Origin: Agelas oroides
Taxonomy: Eukaryota; Porifera; Demospongiae; Agelasida; Agelasidae
Assembly (NCBI GenBank): GCA_949130485.1
Contig: OX422186.1
Coordinates: 6,701,292-6,765,291, forward strand
Length of the DNA: 64,000 nt
Reading direction: 5' to 3'
The translations under genes and the position numbers were made by a program. The notes beneath the pieces are model-generated. The model was not told the origin of the DNA, searched no databases, and saw only the letters and a program-made list of their open reading frames with translations. Positions 33,901-47,689 of this stretch are shown one piece after another (position 1 is the first letter of the stretch; every line of letters starts with the position of its first letter).

Positions 33901-34860
33901 GCCGTATAGTGCCTTCAATGGAAATTCTCGTACATTCGCGACTAATCCTAGCTCGGTTCAAAGGTTGCACTAAAGCAAGGTTCATAATTACTAGAAGCTA
34001 TGGGCATGAAGAGTTTAAAAATGGAAACCCTATTTCGGTGCAAAAGGAGCTCAATGCTGTATACGGGCCGGCCAATAATTCCGTCTCATGCAGAGCCGTA
34101 TAGGGCCTTCAAATGGATACATTCGCGACTAATCCTAGCTCGGTACAAAGGTTGCACTAATGCAAGGTGCAAATTATCAAAAGCTATGTGTATGAAGAGT
34201 TTAAAAATGTAAACCATTTCTCGGTGCAAAAGGCGCACAAAGCTCTACTGTCAGGCCAATATCTCTGTTCCCTGCAGCGCCGTACAGAGCTGTCAATGGC
34301 AATTCGTGCATATTCGCGACTAATCCTAGCTCGGAAGAAAGGTTGCACTAATGCAAGGTGCATATTATCAAGAAGCTATGTGCATGAAGAGTTTAAAAAT
34401 GTAAACCATTTCTCGGTGCAAATGGCGCACAAAGCTCTACTGTCAGGCCAATATCTGCGTTCCCTGCAGCGCCGTCGAGAGCAGTCAATGTCAATTCGTG
34501 CATATTCGCGACTAATCCTAGCTCGGTACAAAGGTTGCAATAATGCAAGGTGCATATTATCAAGAAGCAATGGGCATGAAGAGTTTAAAAATGTAAACCC
34601 TTTCTCGGTGCAAAAGGCGCGCAAAGCTGTTCGGACCTGCCAATATCTCCGTCCCATGCAGCGCAGTATGAGTCCATCAATGGAAATTCGCGTACATTCG
34701 CGACACTTCCTAGCTCAGTGCAAAGGTTGCAGTTATGCAAGATAGATACTATCAAGAAGCTATGGGCATGAAGAGTTTAAAAATGTAAACCCTTTCTCGG
34801 TGCAAAAAGCGCACAAAGCTGTTCGGGCCATCAAATATCTCCGTGCCATGCAGCGCCGTA
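30966..34860 (+). repeat. Array B, mixed monomers with a 761-bp repeat
   Basis: About 20 monomers. A four-monomer group at about 32,133-32,417 recurs at 32,894-33,178 (offset 761), marked by CCAATATGCCCGTCCATTG and GGTTCATATTTACAAGAAGC. The monomer at about 31,400 has lost about 19 bp between two CAA triplets. The region 32,450-33,180 has a distant copy at about 58,320-59,050. No gene is seen. Confidence 0.83.
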
Positions 34861-35279
34861 TAGTGCCTTCAATGAAATTCGCGTACATTCGCGACTAATC
34901 CTAGCTCGGTACAAAGGTTGCACTAATGCAAGGTGCATATTTGCAAGAATCTATGGGCGTGAAGAGTTTAAAAATGTAAACCCTTTCTCGATTCAAAAGG
35001 CGCACAAAGCTGTATGGGCCAGCCAATATCTCCGTCCCATGCAGCGCCGTATAGTGCCTTAAATTGAAATTCGTGTGCATTCGCGACTAATCCTAGCTCG
35101 GTACAAAAGTTGCACTAATGCAAGGTGTATATTTACAAGAAGCTATGTGCGTGAAGAGTTTGAAAATGTAAACCATTTCTCGGTGCAAAAGGCGCACATA
35201 GCTGTACCGGCCGGTCAATATCTCCGTCCCTTGAAGCGCCGTATAGTGCCTTCAATGGAAATTCGTGTACATTCGCGAC

Positions 35280-38200
35280 TAATCCTAGCTCAGTAGAAAG
35301 GTTGCACTAATGCAAGGTGCATATTATCAAGAAGCTATGGGCATGCAGAGTTTAAAAATGTAAACCTCTTCTCGGTGCAAAAGGTGCACAAAGCTGTAAG
35401 GGCCGGTCAATATCTCCCTTTCCTGCAGCGCCGTATAGTGCCGGCAATGGAAATTCTCATACATTGGCGACTCTTCCTAGCTCGGTACAAAGGTTGCACT
35501 AATGCAAGACGGATATTATCAAGAAGCTATGGGCATGAAGAGTTTAAAAATGTAAACCCTTTCTCGGTGCAAAAAGCGCACAAAGCTGTACGGGCCGTCC
35601 AATATCTCCGTATCATGCAGCGCCGTATAGTGCCTTCAATGAAATTCGCGTTCATTCGCGACTAATCCTAGCTCAGTACAAAGGTTGCACTAATGCAAGG
35701 TGCATATTTACAAGAAGCTATGGGCGTGAAGAGTTTAAAAATGTAAACCCTTTCTCGATTCAAAAGGCGTACAAAGATGTATGGGCCAGCTAATATCTCC
35801 GTCCTTTGCAGCGCCGTATAGTGCCTTCAATGGAAATTCGTGTACATTCGCGACTAATCCTAGCTCGGTACAAAGGTTGCACTAATGCAAGATGGATATT
35901 ATCAAGAAGCTATGGGCCTGAAGAGTTGAAAATTGTAAACCCTTTCTCGGTGCAAAAAGCGCACAAATCTGTACGGGCCGGTCAAAATCTCCGTCCAATG
36001 CTGAGCCTATAGTGCCTTCAATCGAAATTCGCGTTCATTCGCGACTAACCCTAGCTCGGTACAAAGGTTGCACTAATGCAAGGTGCATATTATCACGAAG
36101 CTATGGGCCTGAAGAGTTTGAAAATGTAAACCCTTTCTAGGTGCAAAAGGCGCACAAAGCATTACGGGCCGGCTAATATCTTTGTTCGCTGCAGCGCCGT
36201 ATAGTGCCTTCAATGGAAATTCGCGTATATTCGCGACGCTTCCTGCCTCGGTAGAATGGTTGCACTAATGCAAGGTGGATATTATCATGAAGTTATGGGC
36301 ATGAAGAGTTTAGAAATATAAACCCTTTCTCGGTGCAAAAGGTGCACAAAGCTGTACGGGCCGACCAATATCTCAGTCCCATGCAGCGCCGTATGAGTCC
36401 ATCAATGGAAATTCGCGTACATTCGCGACACTTCCTAGCTCGGTGCAAAGGTTGCAGTTATGCAAGATAGATACTATCAAGAAGCTATGGGCATGAAGAG
36501 TTTAGAAATGTAAACCCTTTCTCGGTTCGAAATGCGCACAAAGCTGTACGGGCCGGCCAATATCTCCGTCCCATGCGGAGCCGTATAGTGCCTTCAATCG
36601 AAATTTGCGTACATTCGCGACTAATCCTAGCTCTGTAGAAAGGTTGCACTAATGCAAGGTGCATAATATCAAGAAGCTATGGGTATAAAGAGTTTAAAAA
36701 TGTAAACCCTTTCTCGGTGCAAATGGCACACAAAGCTGCACAGGCCGGCCAATATCTCCGTCCCATGCAGCGCCGTATAGTGCCGTCAATGGAAATTCGC
36801 GTAGATACGTGACTAATCCTTGCTCGGTACAAAGATTGGACTAATGCAAAGTGCATATTGTGAAGAAGCTATGGGCATGAAGAGTTTAAAAATGTTAACC
36901 CTTTCTCGGTGCAAAAGGCGCACAAACCTGTACGCGCCGGCCAGTATCTCCGTTCCTTGCAGCGCCGTATAGTGTTGTCAATGGGAATTCGCGCGTATTC
37001 GCGGCTCTTCCTAGCTCGGTACAAAGGTTGCACTAATGCAAGATGGATATTATCAAGAAGGTATCGGCATGAAAAGTTTACAAATGTAAACCCTTTCTCG
37101 GTTAGACAGGCGCACAAAGCTGTACTGGTAGGCCAATATCTCCGTCCCCTGCAGCGCCGTATAGTGCCTTCAAAGGAAATTCGCATATATTCGCGACAAA
37201 TCCTAGCTCGGTACAAAAGTTGCACTAATGCAAGGTGCATATTATCAAGAAGCTATGGGTGTGAAGAGTTTAAAAATGTAAACCCTTTCTCGTTGCAAAA
37301 GGCGCACAAAGCCGGCCAATATCTTCGTCCCATGCAGCGCCGTATAGTGCCTTCAATTAAATTCGCGTACATTCGCGACTAATCCTAGCTCGGTACAAAG
37401 GTTGCACTAATGCAAGGTGCATATTATCAAGAAGCTATGGGTATGAAGAGTTTAAAAATGTAAACCCTTTCTCGCTGCAAAAGGCGCACAAAGCTCTACT
37501 GTAAGGCCAATATCTCTGTTCCCTGCAGCGCCGTGCAGAGCAGTCAATGGCAATTCATGCATATTCGCGACTAATCCTAGCTCGGTACAAAGGTTGCACT
37601 AATGCAAGGTGCATATTATCAAGAAGCTATGGGCATGAAGAGTTTAAAAATGTAAACCCTTTCTCGGTGCAAAAGGCGCACAAAGCTGTTCGCACCTGCC
37701 AATATCTCCATCCTCTTCATCGTCGTATTGTGCTGTCATTGGAAATTCGCGTTCATTCGCGACTAATCCTAGCTCAGAACAAAGGTTGCACTAATGTAAG
37801 GTGCATATTATCAAGAAGCTATGGGCAATCAGAGTTTAAAAATGTAAACCCTTTCTCGGTGCAAAAGGCGCACAAAGCTGTACGGGCCGTACAATATCTC
37901 AGTTTCCTGCAGCACCGTATAGTGCCGGCATTGGAAATTAACATACATTGGCGACTCTTCCTCGCTCGGTACAAAGGTTGCACTAATACTAGATGGATAT
38001 TATCTAGAAGATATGGGCATGAAGAGTTTAAAAATGTGAACCCTTTCATGGTGCAAAAGGCGCTCAAATCTGTACGGGTCGGCCAATATGTCCGTCCCAT
38101 GCACCGCCGTATAATGCCTTCAATGGAAATTCGCGTACATTCGCGGCTAATCCTAGCTCGGTACAAAGGTTGCACTAATGCATGGTGGATATTATCAAGA

Positions 38201-38950
38201 AGCTATGGGCTTGAAGGGTTTAAATATCAAAATACTTTCTCGGTGGATAAGGCGCACAAATATCTCCGTCCCCTGCAGCTCAGTTTAGGGCCATCAATGG
38301 ACATTCGCGTATATTCGCGACTCTTCTTGCTCGGTACAAAAGATGCACTAATGCAAGATGGATATTACCAAGAAGGTGTGGGCATGAAGAGTTTAAAAAT
38401 GTAAACCCTTTTTCGGTGCAAAAAGCGCACAAAGCTGTACGGGCCGGCCAATATCCCCGTCCCATGCTGCGCCATATAGTGCCTTGAATGGAAATTCACG
38501 TACATTCGTGACTAATCCTACCTCGGTACAAAGGTTGCACTAATGCAAGCTGCATATTATCAAGAAGCTATGGGCATGAAGAGTGTAAAAATGTAAACCC
38601 TTTCTCGGTGCAAAAGGCGCACAAGACTGTTCGAACCTGCCAATATCTCCATCCTCTTCATCGTCGTATGGTGCTGTCATTGGAAATTCGCGTACATTCG
38701 CGACTAATCCTAGCTCAGTACAAAGGTTGCACTAATGCAAGGTGCATATCATCAAGAAGCTATGGGTATGAAGAGTTTAAAAATGTATACCCTTTCACGG
38801 TGGAAAAGGCGCTCAAAGCAGTACGGGTCGGCCGATATCTCCGTCCGATGCACCGCTGTATAGTGCCTTCAATGGAAATTCGCGTACATTGACGACTCTT
38901 CTTGCTCGGTACCAAAGTTGCACTAATGCAAGATGGATATTATCAAGAAT
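35280..38950 (+). repeat. Long-range duplicated block, left copy
   Basis: The succession of unusual monomers here is repeated at about 51,450-54,190. Shared rare features include a pair of monomers with GCTTCCTGCCTCGGTAGAATGG, a monomer with GTAGATAC followed by CTTGCTCGG, a monomer with GGTTAGACAGGCGCAC, and one with TTTCATGGTGCAAAAGGCGC. The offset shifts from about 16.17 kb to 15.98 kb to 15.2 kb as monomers are gained or lost. No gene is seen. Confidence 0.78.
37480..38404 (+). repeat. Five-monomer higher-order repeat, copy at 37.5 kb
   Basis: Five monomer subclasses occur in fixed order: one with CTCTACTGT and TCTCTGTTCCCTG, one with CTGCCAATATCTCCATCC and CTTCATCGTCG, one with CATACATTGGCGACTCTTCC, one with TTTCATGGTGCAAAAGGCGC and GTCGGCCAATATGTCCG, and a shortened one with GGATAAGGCGCACAAATATC and GTTTAGGGCCATC. 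The same order occurs at 56,871-57,800 and 61,245-62,174, and partly at 53,300-54,110 and 62,937-63,689. Confidence 0.85.
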
Positions 38951-41900
38951 CTATGGGCATGGAGAGTTTAAAAATGAAAACTCTTTCTCGGTGCAAAAGG
39001 CGCACAAAGCTGTACGGGCCGTCCAATATCTCCGTTCCCTTCAGTGCCGTATATTGCCGTCAATGGAAATTCACGTACATTCGCGACTCTTCCTAGCTCG
39101 GTACAAAGGTTGCACTAATGCAAGATGGATATTATCAAGAAGCTATAGGCATGAAGAGTTTAAAAATTTAAACACTTTCTCGGTGCAAAAGGCGAGCAAA
39201 CCTGTACGGGCCGGCGAATATCTCCGTTCCCTGCAGCGCCGTATATAGCCTTCAAATGGATACATTCGCGACTAATTCTAGCTCGGTGCAAAGGTTGCAC
39301 TATTGCAAGGTGCATATTATCAAGAAGCAATGGACATGAAGAGTATAAACATGTAAACCCTTTCTCGTTGCAAAAGACGCACAAAACTGTACCGGCCGGC
39401 CAATATCTCCAATTCAATGCAGCGCCATATAGTGCCTTCAATGAAATTTGCGTACATTCGCGACTAATCCTAGCTCGGTACAAAGGCTGCACTAACGGAA
39501 ATTGCATATTATCAAGAAGCTATGGGCATGAAGAGTTTAAAAATGTAAACCATTTCTCGGTGCAAAAGGCGCACAAAGCTCTACTGTCAGACCAATATCT
39601 CCGTACCCTGCAGCTCCGTATAGTGCCTTCAATGGAAATTCTCGTACATTCGCGACTCTTCCTAGCTCGGTACAAAGGTTGCACTAATGCAAGAAGGATA
39701 TTATCAAGAAGCTATGGGCATGAAGAGTTTAAAAATGTAAACCATTTATCGGTGCAAAAGGCGCACAAAGCTGTACTGGCCGTCCAATATCTCCGTTCCC
39801 TGCAGCGCCGTATAGTGCCGTCAATGGAAATTCACGCACATTCGCGACTCTTCCTAGCACGGTACGAAGGTTGCACTGTTGCGAGATGGATATTATCAAG
39901 AAGCTATGGGCATGAAGAGTTTAAAAATGTAAACACTTTTTCGGTGCAAAAGTTGCACAAACCTGTACGGGCCGGCCAATATCTCCGTCCCGTGCAGCGC
40001 CGTATAGTGCCTTCAAATGGATACATTCGCGACTAATCCTAGCTCGGTGCAAAGGTTGCACTAATGCAAGGTGCAAATTATCAAGAAGCAATGGGCATGA
40101 AGAGTATAAACATGTAAACCCTTTCTCGTTGCAAAAGGCGCACAAAGCTGTACGGGCCAGCCAATATCTCCGTCCCATGCAGCGCCGTATAGTTCCTTCA
40201 ATGAAATTCGCGTACATTCGCGACTAATCCTAGCTCGGTACAAAGGTTGCACTAATGCAAGGTGCATATTATCAAGAAGCTATGGGTATGAAAAGTTTAA
40301 AAATGTAAACCATTTCTCGGTGCAAAAGGCGCACAAAGCTCTACTGTCAGGCCAATATCTCTGTTCCCTGCAGCGCCGTACAGAGCAGTCAATGGCAATT
40401 CGTGCCTATTCGCGACTAATCCTAGCTCGGAACAAAGGTTGCACTAATGCAAGGTGCATATTATCAAGAAGCTATGGGCATGCAGAGTTTAAAAATGTAA
40501 ACCCTTTCTCGTTGCAAAAGGCGCACAAAGCTGTTCGGACCTGCCAATATCTCCATCCTCTTCATCGTCGTATGGTGCTGTCATTGGAAATTCGCGTACA
40601 TTCGCGACTAATCCTAGCTCGGTACAAAGGTTGCACTATTGCAAGGTGCATATTATCAAGAAGCTATGGGTATGAAAAGTTTAAAAATGTAAACCATTTC
40701 TCGGTGCAAAAGGCGCACAAAGCTCTACTGTCAGGCCAATATCTCTGTTCCCTGCAGCGCCGTACAGAGCAGTCAATGGCAATTCGTGCATATTTGCGAC
40801 TAATCCTAGCTCGGTACAAAGGTTGCACTAATGCAAGGTGCATATTATCAAGAAGCTATGGGCATGAAGAGTTTAAAAATGTAAACCCTTTCTCGTTGCA
40901 AAAGGCGCACAAAGCTGTTCGGACCTGCCAATATCTCCATCCTCTTCATCGTCTTATGGTGCTGTCATTGGAAATTCGCGTACATTCGCGACTAATCCTA
41001 GCTCAGTACAAAGGTTGCACTAATGCAAGGTGCATATTATCAAGAAGCTATGGGCAATCAGAGTTTAAAAATGTATACCCTTTCTCGGTGCAAAAGGTGC
41101 ACAAAGCTGTACGGGCCGGCCAATATCTCCGTGTCATGCAGCGCCGTATAGTGCCGTCAATGAAATTCGCGTACATTCGCGACTAATCGTAGCTCGGTAG
41201 AAAGGTTGCACTAATGCAAGATGGATATTATCAAGAAGCTAAAATTTAAACACTTTCTCGGTGCAAAAGGCGAGCAAACCTGTACGGGCAGGCGAATATC
41301 TCCGTTCCCTGCAGCGCCGTATATAGCCTTCAAATGGATACATTCGCGACTAATTCTAGCTCGGTGCAAAGGTTGCACTATTGCAAGGTGCATATTATCA
41401 AGAAGCAATGGACATGAAGAGTATAAACATGTAAACCCTTTCTCGTTGCAAAAGGCGCACAAAGCTGTACGGGCCGGCCAATATCTCCAATTCAATGCAG
41501 CGCCATATAGTGCCTTCAATGAAATTTGCGTACATTCGCGACTAATCCTAGCTCGGTACAAAGGCTGCACTAACGGAAATTGCATATTATCAAGAAGCTA
41601 TGGGCATGAAGAGTTTAAAAATGTAAACCTTTTCTCGGTGCAAAAGGCGCACAAAGAGAACAATATCTCCTTACCCTGCAGCTCCGTACAGTGCCTTCAA
41701 TGGAAATTCTCGTACATTCGCGACTCTTCCTAGCTCGGTACAAAGGTTGCACTAATGCAAGAAGGATATTATCAAGAAGCTATGGGCATGAAGAGTTTAA
41801 AAATGTAAACCATTTATCGGTGCAAAAGGCGCACAAAGCTGTACTGGCCGTCCAATATCTCCGTTCCCTGCAGCGCCGTATAGTGCCGTCAATGGAAATT

Positions 41901-42290
41901 CACGCACATTCGCGACTCTTCCTAGCACGGTACGAAGGTTGCACTGTTGCAAGATGGATATTATCAAGAAGCTATGGGCATGAAGAGTTTAAAAATGTAA
42001 ACACTTTTTCGGTGCAAAAGTTGCACAAACCTGTACGGGCCGGCCAATATCTCCGTCCCGTGCAGCGCCGTATAGTGCCTTCAAATGGATACATTCGCGA
42101 CTAATCCTAGCTCGGTGCAAAGGTTGCACTAATGCAAGGTGCAAATTATCAAGAAGCAATGGGCATGAAGAGTATAAACATGTAAACCCTTTCTCGGTGC
42201 TAAAGGCGCACAAAGCTGTACGGGCTGGCCAATATCTCCGTCCCATGCAGCGCCGTATAGTGCCTTCAATTAAATTCGCGTACATTCGCG
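38951..42290 (+). repeat. Array B with a 2.07-kb duplication
   Basis: The segment about 39,160-40,217 recurs at about 41,230-42,285 (offset 2,068 over most of its length). Shared rare variants include CTCCAATTCAATGCAGCGCC, GGCTGCACTAACGGAAATTGC and TAGCACGGTACGAAGG. In the second copy about 18 bp are missing near 41,240 (GCTAAAATTTAAACAC) and part of a monomer is lost near 41,657. Between the copies are several CTCTACTGTCAGGCC and CTGCCAATATCTCCATCC monomers. No gene is seen. Confidence 0.82.
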
Positions 42291-45200
42291 ACTAATCCTA
42301 GCTCGGTACAAAGGTTGCAATAATGCAAGATGGATATTATCAAGAAGTTAAGGGCATGAAGAGTTAAAAAATGTAAACCCTTTCTCGGTGCAAAACGCGC
42401 ACAAAGCTGTACGGGCCGGCCAATATCTCCGTGCCATGCAGTGCCGTATAGTGCTTTCAATGAAATTCGCGTACATTCGCGACTAATCCTAGCTCGGTAG
42501 AAAGGTTGCACTAATGCAAGATGCATATTATCCTGAAGCAATGGGCATGCAGAGTTTAAAAATGTAAACCCTTTCTCGGTGCTAAAGGCGAACAAAGCTG
42601 TACGGGCTGGCCAATATCTCCGTCCATTGCAGCGCCGTATAGTGCCTTCAATTAAATTCGCGTACATTCGCGACTAATCCTAGCTCGGTACAAAGGTTGC
42701 GCTAATGCAAGATGGATATTATCAAGAAACTATGGGCATTAAGAGTTTAAAAATGTAAACCCTTTATCGGTGCTAAAGGCGCACAAAGCAGTATGGGCCG
42801 GCCAATATCTCCGTCCCATGAAGCGCCATATAGTGCCTTCAATGGAAATTCGCGTACATTCGCCACTAATCCTAGATAGGTACAAAGGTTGCACTAATGC
42901 AAGATGGATGTTATGAAGAAGCTATGGGCATGAGGAGTTTAAAAATGTAAACCCTTTCTCGGTGCAAATGGTGCACAAAGCAGTACGGGCCGGCCAATAT
43001 GCCCGTCCATTGCAGCGCCGTATAGTGCCTTCGACGGAAATTCGCGTATATTCGCGACTGATGCTAGCACTAATGCAAGGTGAATAATATCAAGAAGCTA
43101 TGGGCATGAAGAGTTTAAAAATGTTAACCCTTTATTGGTGCAAAAGGCGCACAAAGCTGTACGGGCCGGCCAATATGCCCGTCCATTTCAGCGCCGTATA
43201 GTGCCTTCAATGGAAATTCGCGTACATTCGCGACTAATGCTTGCTCGGTACAAAGGTTGCTCTAATGCAAGGTGAATGTTATCAAGAAGCTATGGGCATG
43301 AGGAGTTTAAAAATGTAAACCCTTTCTCGGTGCAAAAGGAGTACAAAGCTGTACGGGCCGGCCAATATGCCTGTCCATTGCAGCGCCATATAGTGCCTTC
43401 AATGGAAATTCTCGTACATGCGCGACTAATCCTAGCTCGGTTCAAAGGTTGCACTAAAGCAAGGTTCATATTTACAAGAAGCTATGGGTATGAAGAGTTT
43501 AAAAATGGAAACTCTATCTCGGTGCAAAAGGAGCACAATGCTGTACGGGCCGGCCAATATTTCCGTCTCATGCAGAGCGGTGTAGGGTCTTCAAATGGAT
43601 AAATTCGCGACTAATCCTAGCTCGGTATAAAGGTTGCACTAATGCAAAGTGCATATTATCAAGAAACTATAGGTATGAAGAGTTTAAAAATGTAAACCAT
43701 TTCTCGGTGCAAAAGGCGCACAAAGCTCTTCTGTCAGGCCAATATCTCTGTTCCCTGCAGCGCCGTACAGAGCAGTCAATGGCAATTCGTGCATATTCGC
43801 GACTAATCCTAGCTCGGTACAAAGGTTGCACTAATGCAAAATGCATATTATCAAGAAGCTATGGGCATGAAGAGTATGAACATGTAAACCCTTTCTCCGT
43901 GCAAAAGGCGCACAAAGCTGTACGTGCCGACCAATACCTCCGTCCCATGCAGCGCTGTATATAGTGCCTTTAATTAAATTCGCGTACATTCGCGACTAAT
44001 CCTAGCTCGGTATAAAGGTTGCACTAATGCAAGGTGCATATTATCAAGAAGCTATGGGCATGAAGGGTTTAAAAATGTAAACCATTTCTCGGTGCAAATG
44101 GCGCACAAAGCTCTACTGTCAGGCCAATATCTGTGTTCCTTGCAGCGCCGTACAGAGCAGTTTATGGCAATTCGTGCATATTCGCGACTAAACCTAGCTC
44201 GGTACAAAGGTTGCATTAATGCAAGGTGCATATTATCAAGAAGCAATGGGCATGAAGAGTTTAAAAATGTAAACCCTTTCTCGGTGCAAAAGGCGCACAA
44301 AGCTGTTCGGACCTGCCAATATCTTCATTCTCTTCATCGTCGTATGGTGCTGTCATTGGAAATTCGAGTACATTCGCGACTAATCCTAGCTCAGTACAAA
44401 GGTTGCACTAATGCAAGGTGCATATTATCGAGAAGCTAATGGCATGAAGAGTTTAAAAATGTAAACCCTTTCTCGTTGCAAAAGGCGCACAAAGCTGTAC
44501 GGGACGGCCAATACCTCCGTCCCATGCAGCGCCGTATTGTGCCTTCAATTAAATTCGCGTATATTCGCGACTAATCCTAGCTCGTTATAAAGGTTGCACT
44601 AATGCTAGGTGCATATTATCAAGAAGCTATGGGCATGAAGAGTAGAAAAATGAAAAACCTTTCTCGGTGGAAGAGGCGCACCAAGCTGCACGGGCGGGCC
44701 AATATCTCAGTCCCATGAAGCGCCGTATAGTGCCTTCAATGGCAATTCGCGTACATTCGCGACTAATCCTAGCTCGGAACAAAGGTTGCACTAATGCAAG
44801 GTGCATATCAACAAGAAGCTATGGGCATGAAGAGTTTAAAAATGTAAACTATTTCTCGGTGCAAAAGGCGCACAAAGCTCTACTGTCAGGCCATTATTTC
44901 TGTTCCCTGCAGCGCCGTACAGAGCAGTCAATGGCAATTCATGCATATTCGCGACTAATCCTAGCTCGGTACAAAGGTTGCACTAATGCAAGATGCATAT
45001 TATCAAGAAGCTATGGGCATAAAGAGTTAAAAATGTAAACCCTTTCTCGGTGCAAAAGGCGCACAAAGCTGTACGGACCATCCAATATCTCCATCCTCTT
45101 CATCGTCGTATGGTGCTGTCATTGGAAATTCGCGTACATTCGTGACTAAACCTAGCTCAGTAGAAAGGTTGCACTAATGCAAGATGCATATTATCAAGAA

Positions 45201-45580
45201 GCTATGGGCAAGAAGAGTTTAAAAATATAAACCCTTTCTCGGTGCAAAAGGCGTACAAAGCTGCACGGGCCGGCCAATATCTCCGTCCCATGAAGCGCCG
45301 TATAGTGCCTTCAATGGAAATTCGCGTACATTCGCGACTAATCCTAGCTCAGTACAAAGGTTGCACTAATGCAAGGTGCATATTATCAAGAAACTATGGG
45401 CATGAAGAGTTTAAAAATGCAAACCATTTCTCGGTGCAAAAGGCGCACAAAGCTGTATTGACCGGCCAATATCTCCGTTCCCTGCAGCACCGTATAATGC
45501 CGTCAATGGAAATTCGGGTATATTCGCGAATCTTCCTACCTCGGTGCAAAGGTTGCACTAATTGAAGATGGATATTATCA
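42291..45580 (+). repeat. Array B, diverged monomers
   Basis: About 17 monomers with more scattered substitutions than the flanking blocks. A monomer near 43,070 lacks about 16 bp (GCTAGCACTAATGC where others have GCTAGCTCGGTACAAAGG). No insertion or gene is visible. Confidence 0.85.
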
Positions 45581-46730
45581 AGAAGGTATGGGCATGAAGA
45601 GTTTAAAAACGTAACCCTTTCTCGGTTCAAAAGGCGCATAAAGCTGAACGTGCTCGCCAATAACTCCGTCACTTGCAGCGCCGTATAGTGCCGTTAATTG
45701 AAGTTCGCGTACATTTGCGACTAATCCTACCTCGGTACAAAGGTTGAACTAATGCAAGGTGCATATTGACAAGAAGCTATTGGCATGAAGAGTTTAAAAA
45801 TGTAAACCCTTTCTTGGTGCAGAACGCGCACACAGCTGTACGGGTCGGATAATATCTCCGTTCCCTGCAGCGCCGTATAGTGCCGTCAATGGAAATTCGG
45901 GTATATTCGCGACTAATCCTACCTCGGTACAAAGGTTGCACTAATGCAAGGTGCATATTATCAAGAAGCTATGGGCATGAAGAGTATAAAGATGTAAACC
46001 CTTTCTCGTCGCAAAAGGCGCACAAAGCTGTACGGGCCAGCTAATATCTCCGTCCCATGCAGCGCCGTATAGTGCATTCAATTAAATTCGCGTACATTCG
46101 CGACTAATCCTAGCTCGGTATAAAGGTTGCACTAATGCAAGGTGCATATTATCAAGAAGCTATGGGCATGAAGAGTTTAAAAATGTAAAGCATTTCTCGG
46201 TGCAAAAGGCGCACAAAGCTCTACTGTCAGGCCAATATCTCTGTTCCGTGCAGCGCCGTACAGAGTAGTCAATGACAATTCGTGCATATTCGCGACTAAT
46301 CCTAGCTCGGTACAAAGGTTGCAATAATGCAAGGTGCATATTATCAAGAAGCTATGTGCCTGAAGAGTTTAAAAATGTAAACCCTTTCCCGGTGCAAAAG
46401 GCGCACAAAGCTGTTCGAACCTGCCAATATCTCCATCCTCTTCATCGTCGTATGGTGCTGTCATTGGAAATTCGCGTACATTCGCGACTAATCCTAGCTC
46501 AGCAGAAAGGTTGCACTAATGCAAGGTGCATATTATCAAGAAGCTATGGGCATGGAGAGTTTAAAAATGTAAACCCTTTCTCGGTGGAAAAGGCGCACAA
46601 AACTGTACGGGACGTCCAATATCTCCGTCCCCTGCAGCGCCGTATAGGGCCATCAATGGCAATTCGCGTACATTCGCGACTAATCCTATCTCGGTACAAA
46701 GGTTGCACTAATGCAAGATGGATATTATCA
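45581..46730 (+). repeat. Six-monomer repeat (about 1,149 bp), empty copy
   Basis: This copy is matched by 46,731 to about 48,446. Shared rare features are AAAAACGTAA, GAACGTGCTCGCCAATAAC, CTTGGTGCAGAACGCGCAC and GTAAAGCATTTCT. It retains the uninterrupted site CAATTAAATTCGCG at 46,079-46,092, which corresponds to the retrotransposon target in the second copy. Confidence 0.88.
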
Positions 46731-47231
46731 AGAAGGTATGGGCATGAAGAGTTTAAAAACGTAAACCCTTTCTCGGTGCAAAAAGCGCATAAAGCTGAAC
46801 GTGCTCGCCAATAACTCCGTCACTTGCAGTGCCGTATAGTGCCGTTAATTGAAGTTCGCGTACATTTGCGACTAATCCTACCTCGGTACAAAGGTTGAAC
46901 TAATGCAAGGTGCATATTGACAAGAAGCTATTGGCATGAAGAGTTTAAAAATGTAAACCCTTTCTTGGTGCAGAACGCGCACACAGCTGTACGGGTCGGA
47001 TAATATCTCCGTTCACTGCAGCGCCGTATAGTGCCGTCAATGGAAATTCGGGTATATTCGCGACTAATCCTACTTCGGTACAAAGGATGCACTAATGCAA
47101 GGTGCATATTATCAAGAAGCTATGGGCATGAAGAGTATAAAGATGTAAACCCTTTCTCGTTGCAAAAGGCGCACAAAGCTGTACGGGCCGGCTAATATCT
47201 CCGTCCCATGCAGCGCCGTATAGTGCATTCA

Positions 47232-47241
47232 ATTAAATTCG
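47232..47241. repeat. Retrotransposon target-site duplication, left copy
   Basis: ATTAAATTCG precedes the element and is repeated at 47,798-47,807. It can be read as 11 bp if the preceding A is counted, because the right copy abuts poly(A). The empty paralogous site is at 46,081-46,090. Confidence 0.88.
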
Positions 47242-47242
47242 T

Positions 47243-47689
47243 GATATCAGCGCTCAAGGCTTCTGGGACAACCGGTATCAGCGAGCATTTTTCGATGTAA
47301 GGGTCTTTAACCCCAACGCTCAGACTCACCGGAAGCTCCAGCTAGCCTCAGTCTACCGAAAACAGGAGAGAGAGAAGCAGAGAACGTACGAACAGCGGAT
47401 TCGCGAGGTTGAACTGGGTACATTCACTCCCCTTGTGTTCTCGACTTCTGGTGGAATGGCGAAATCCGCCTCCGTGGCCTACAAACGGCTTGCATCCCTG
47501 CTGGCAAGGAAGCGAGACCAACCGTACAGCCTTGTTATAGCCTGGCTACGTTGCCATCTGAGTTTTTCACTCTTGAGGTCAGCCATCACCTGTCTGCGAG
47601 GGGCCCGTTCGTCTTCCGGACACGCCGCACACAATGGGCCGATTGACCTAGTAGTCAGCGAAGGTCAAGTGCCCCTTGAAAAGCTATGA
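47243..47689 (+). pseudogene. C-terminal fragment of non-LTR retrotransposon polyprotein, 148 codons
   Basis: One frame is open from the truncation point to TGA at 47,687-47,689. It reads DISAQGFW, then AFFDVRVFNPN (residues 15-25), YRKQEREKQRTYEQRIREVE, GTFTPLVFSTSGG, YKRLASLLA, and WLRCHLSFSLLRSAITCLRG. This pattern is familiar from the C-terminal part of reverse-transcriptase polyproteins of invertebrate non-LTR elements, recalled mainly from cnidarians. The Asp residues at position 1 and in FFDVRV could be part of a restriction-like endonuclease core, which is inference. The reverse transcriptase domain is absent, so it cannot function alone. The frame has no stop or frameshift, so the insertion may be recent. 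An ATG-initiated sub-frame starts at 47,456. Confidence 0.82.

Noticed and set aside
37547..38404. Plus-strand basic 64-residue repeat frames in array B as genes
   Set aside because: The 192-bp period keeps a frame open by chance. Frequent 190- and 191-bp monomers break it, the opposite strand is often open too, and no family resemblance was seen.
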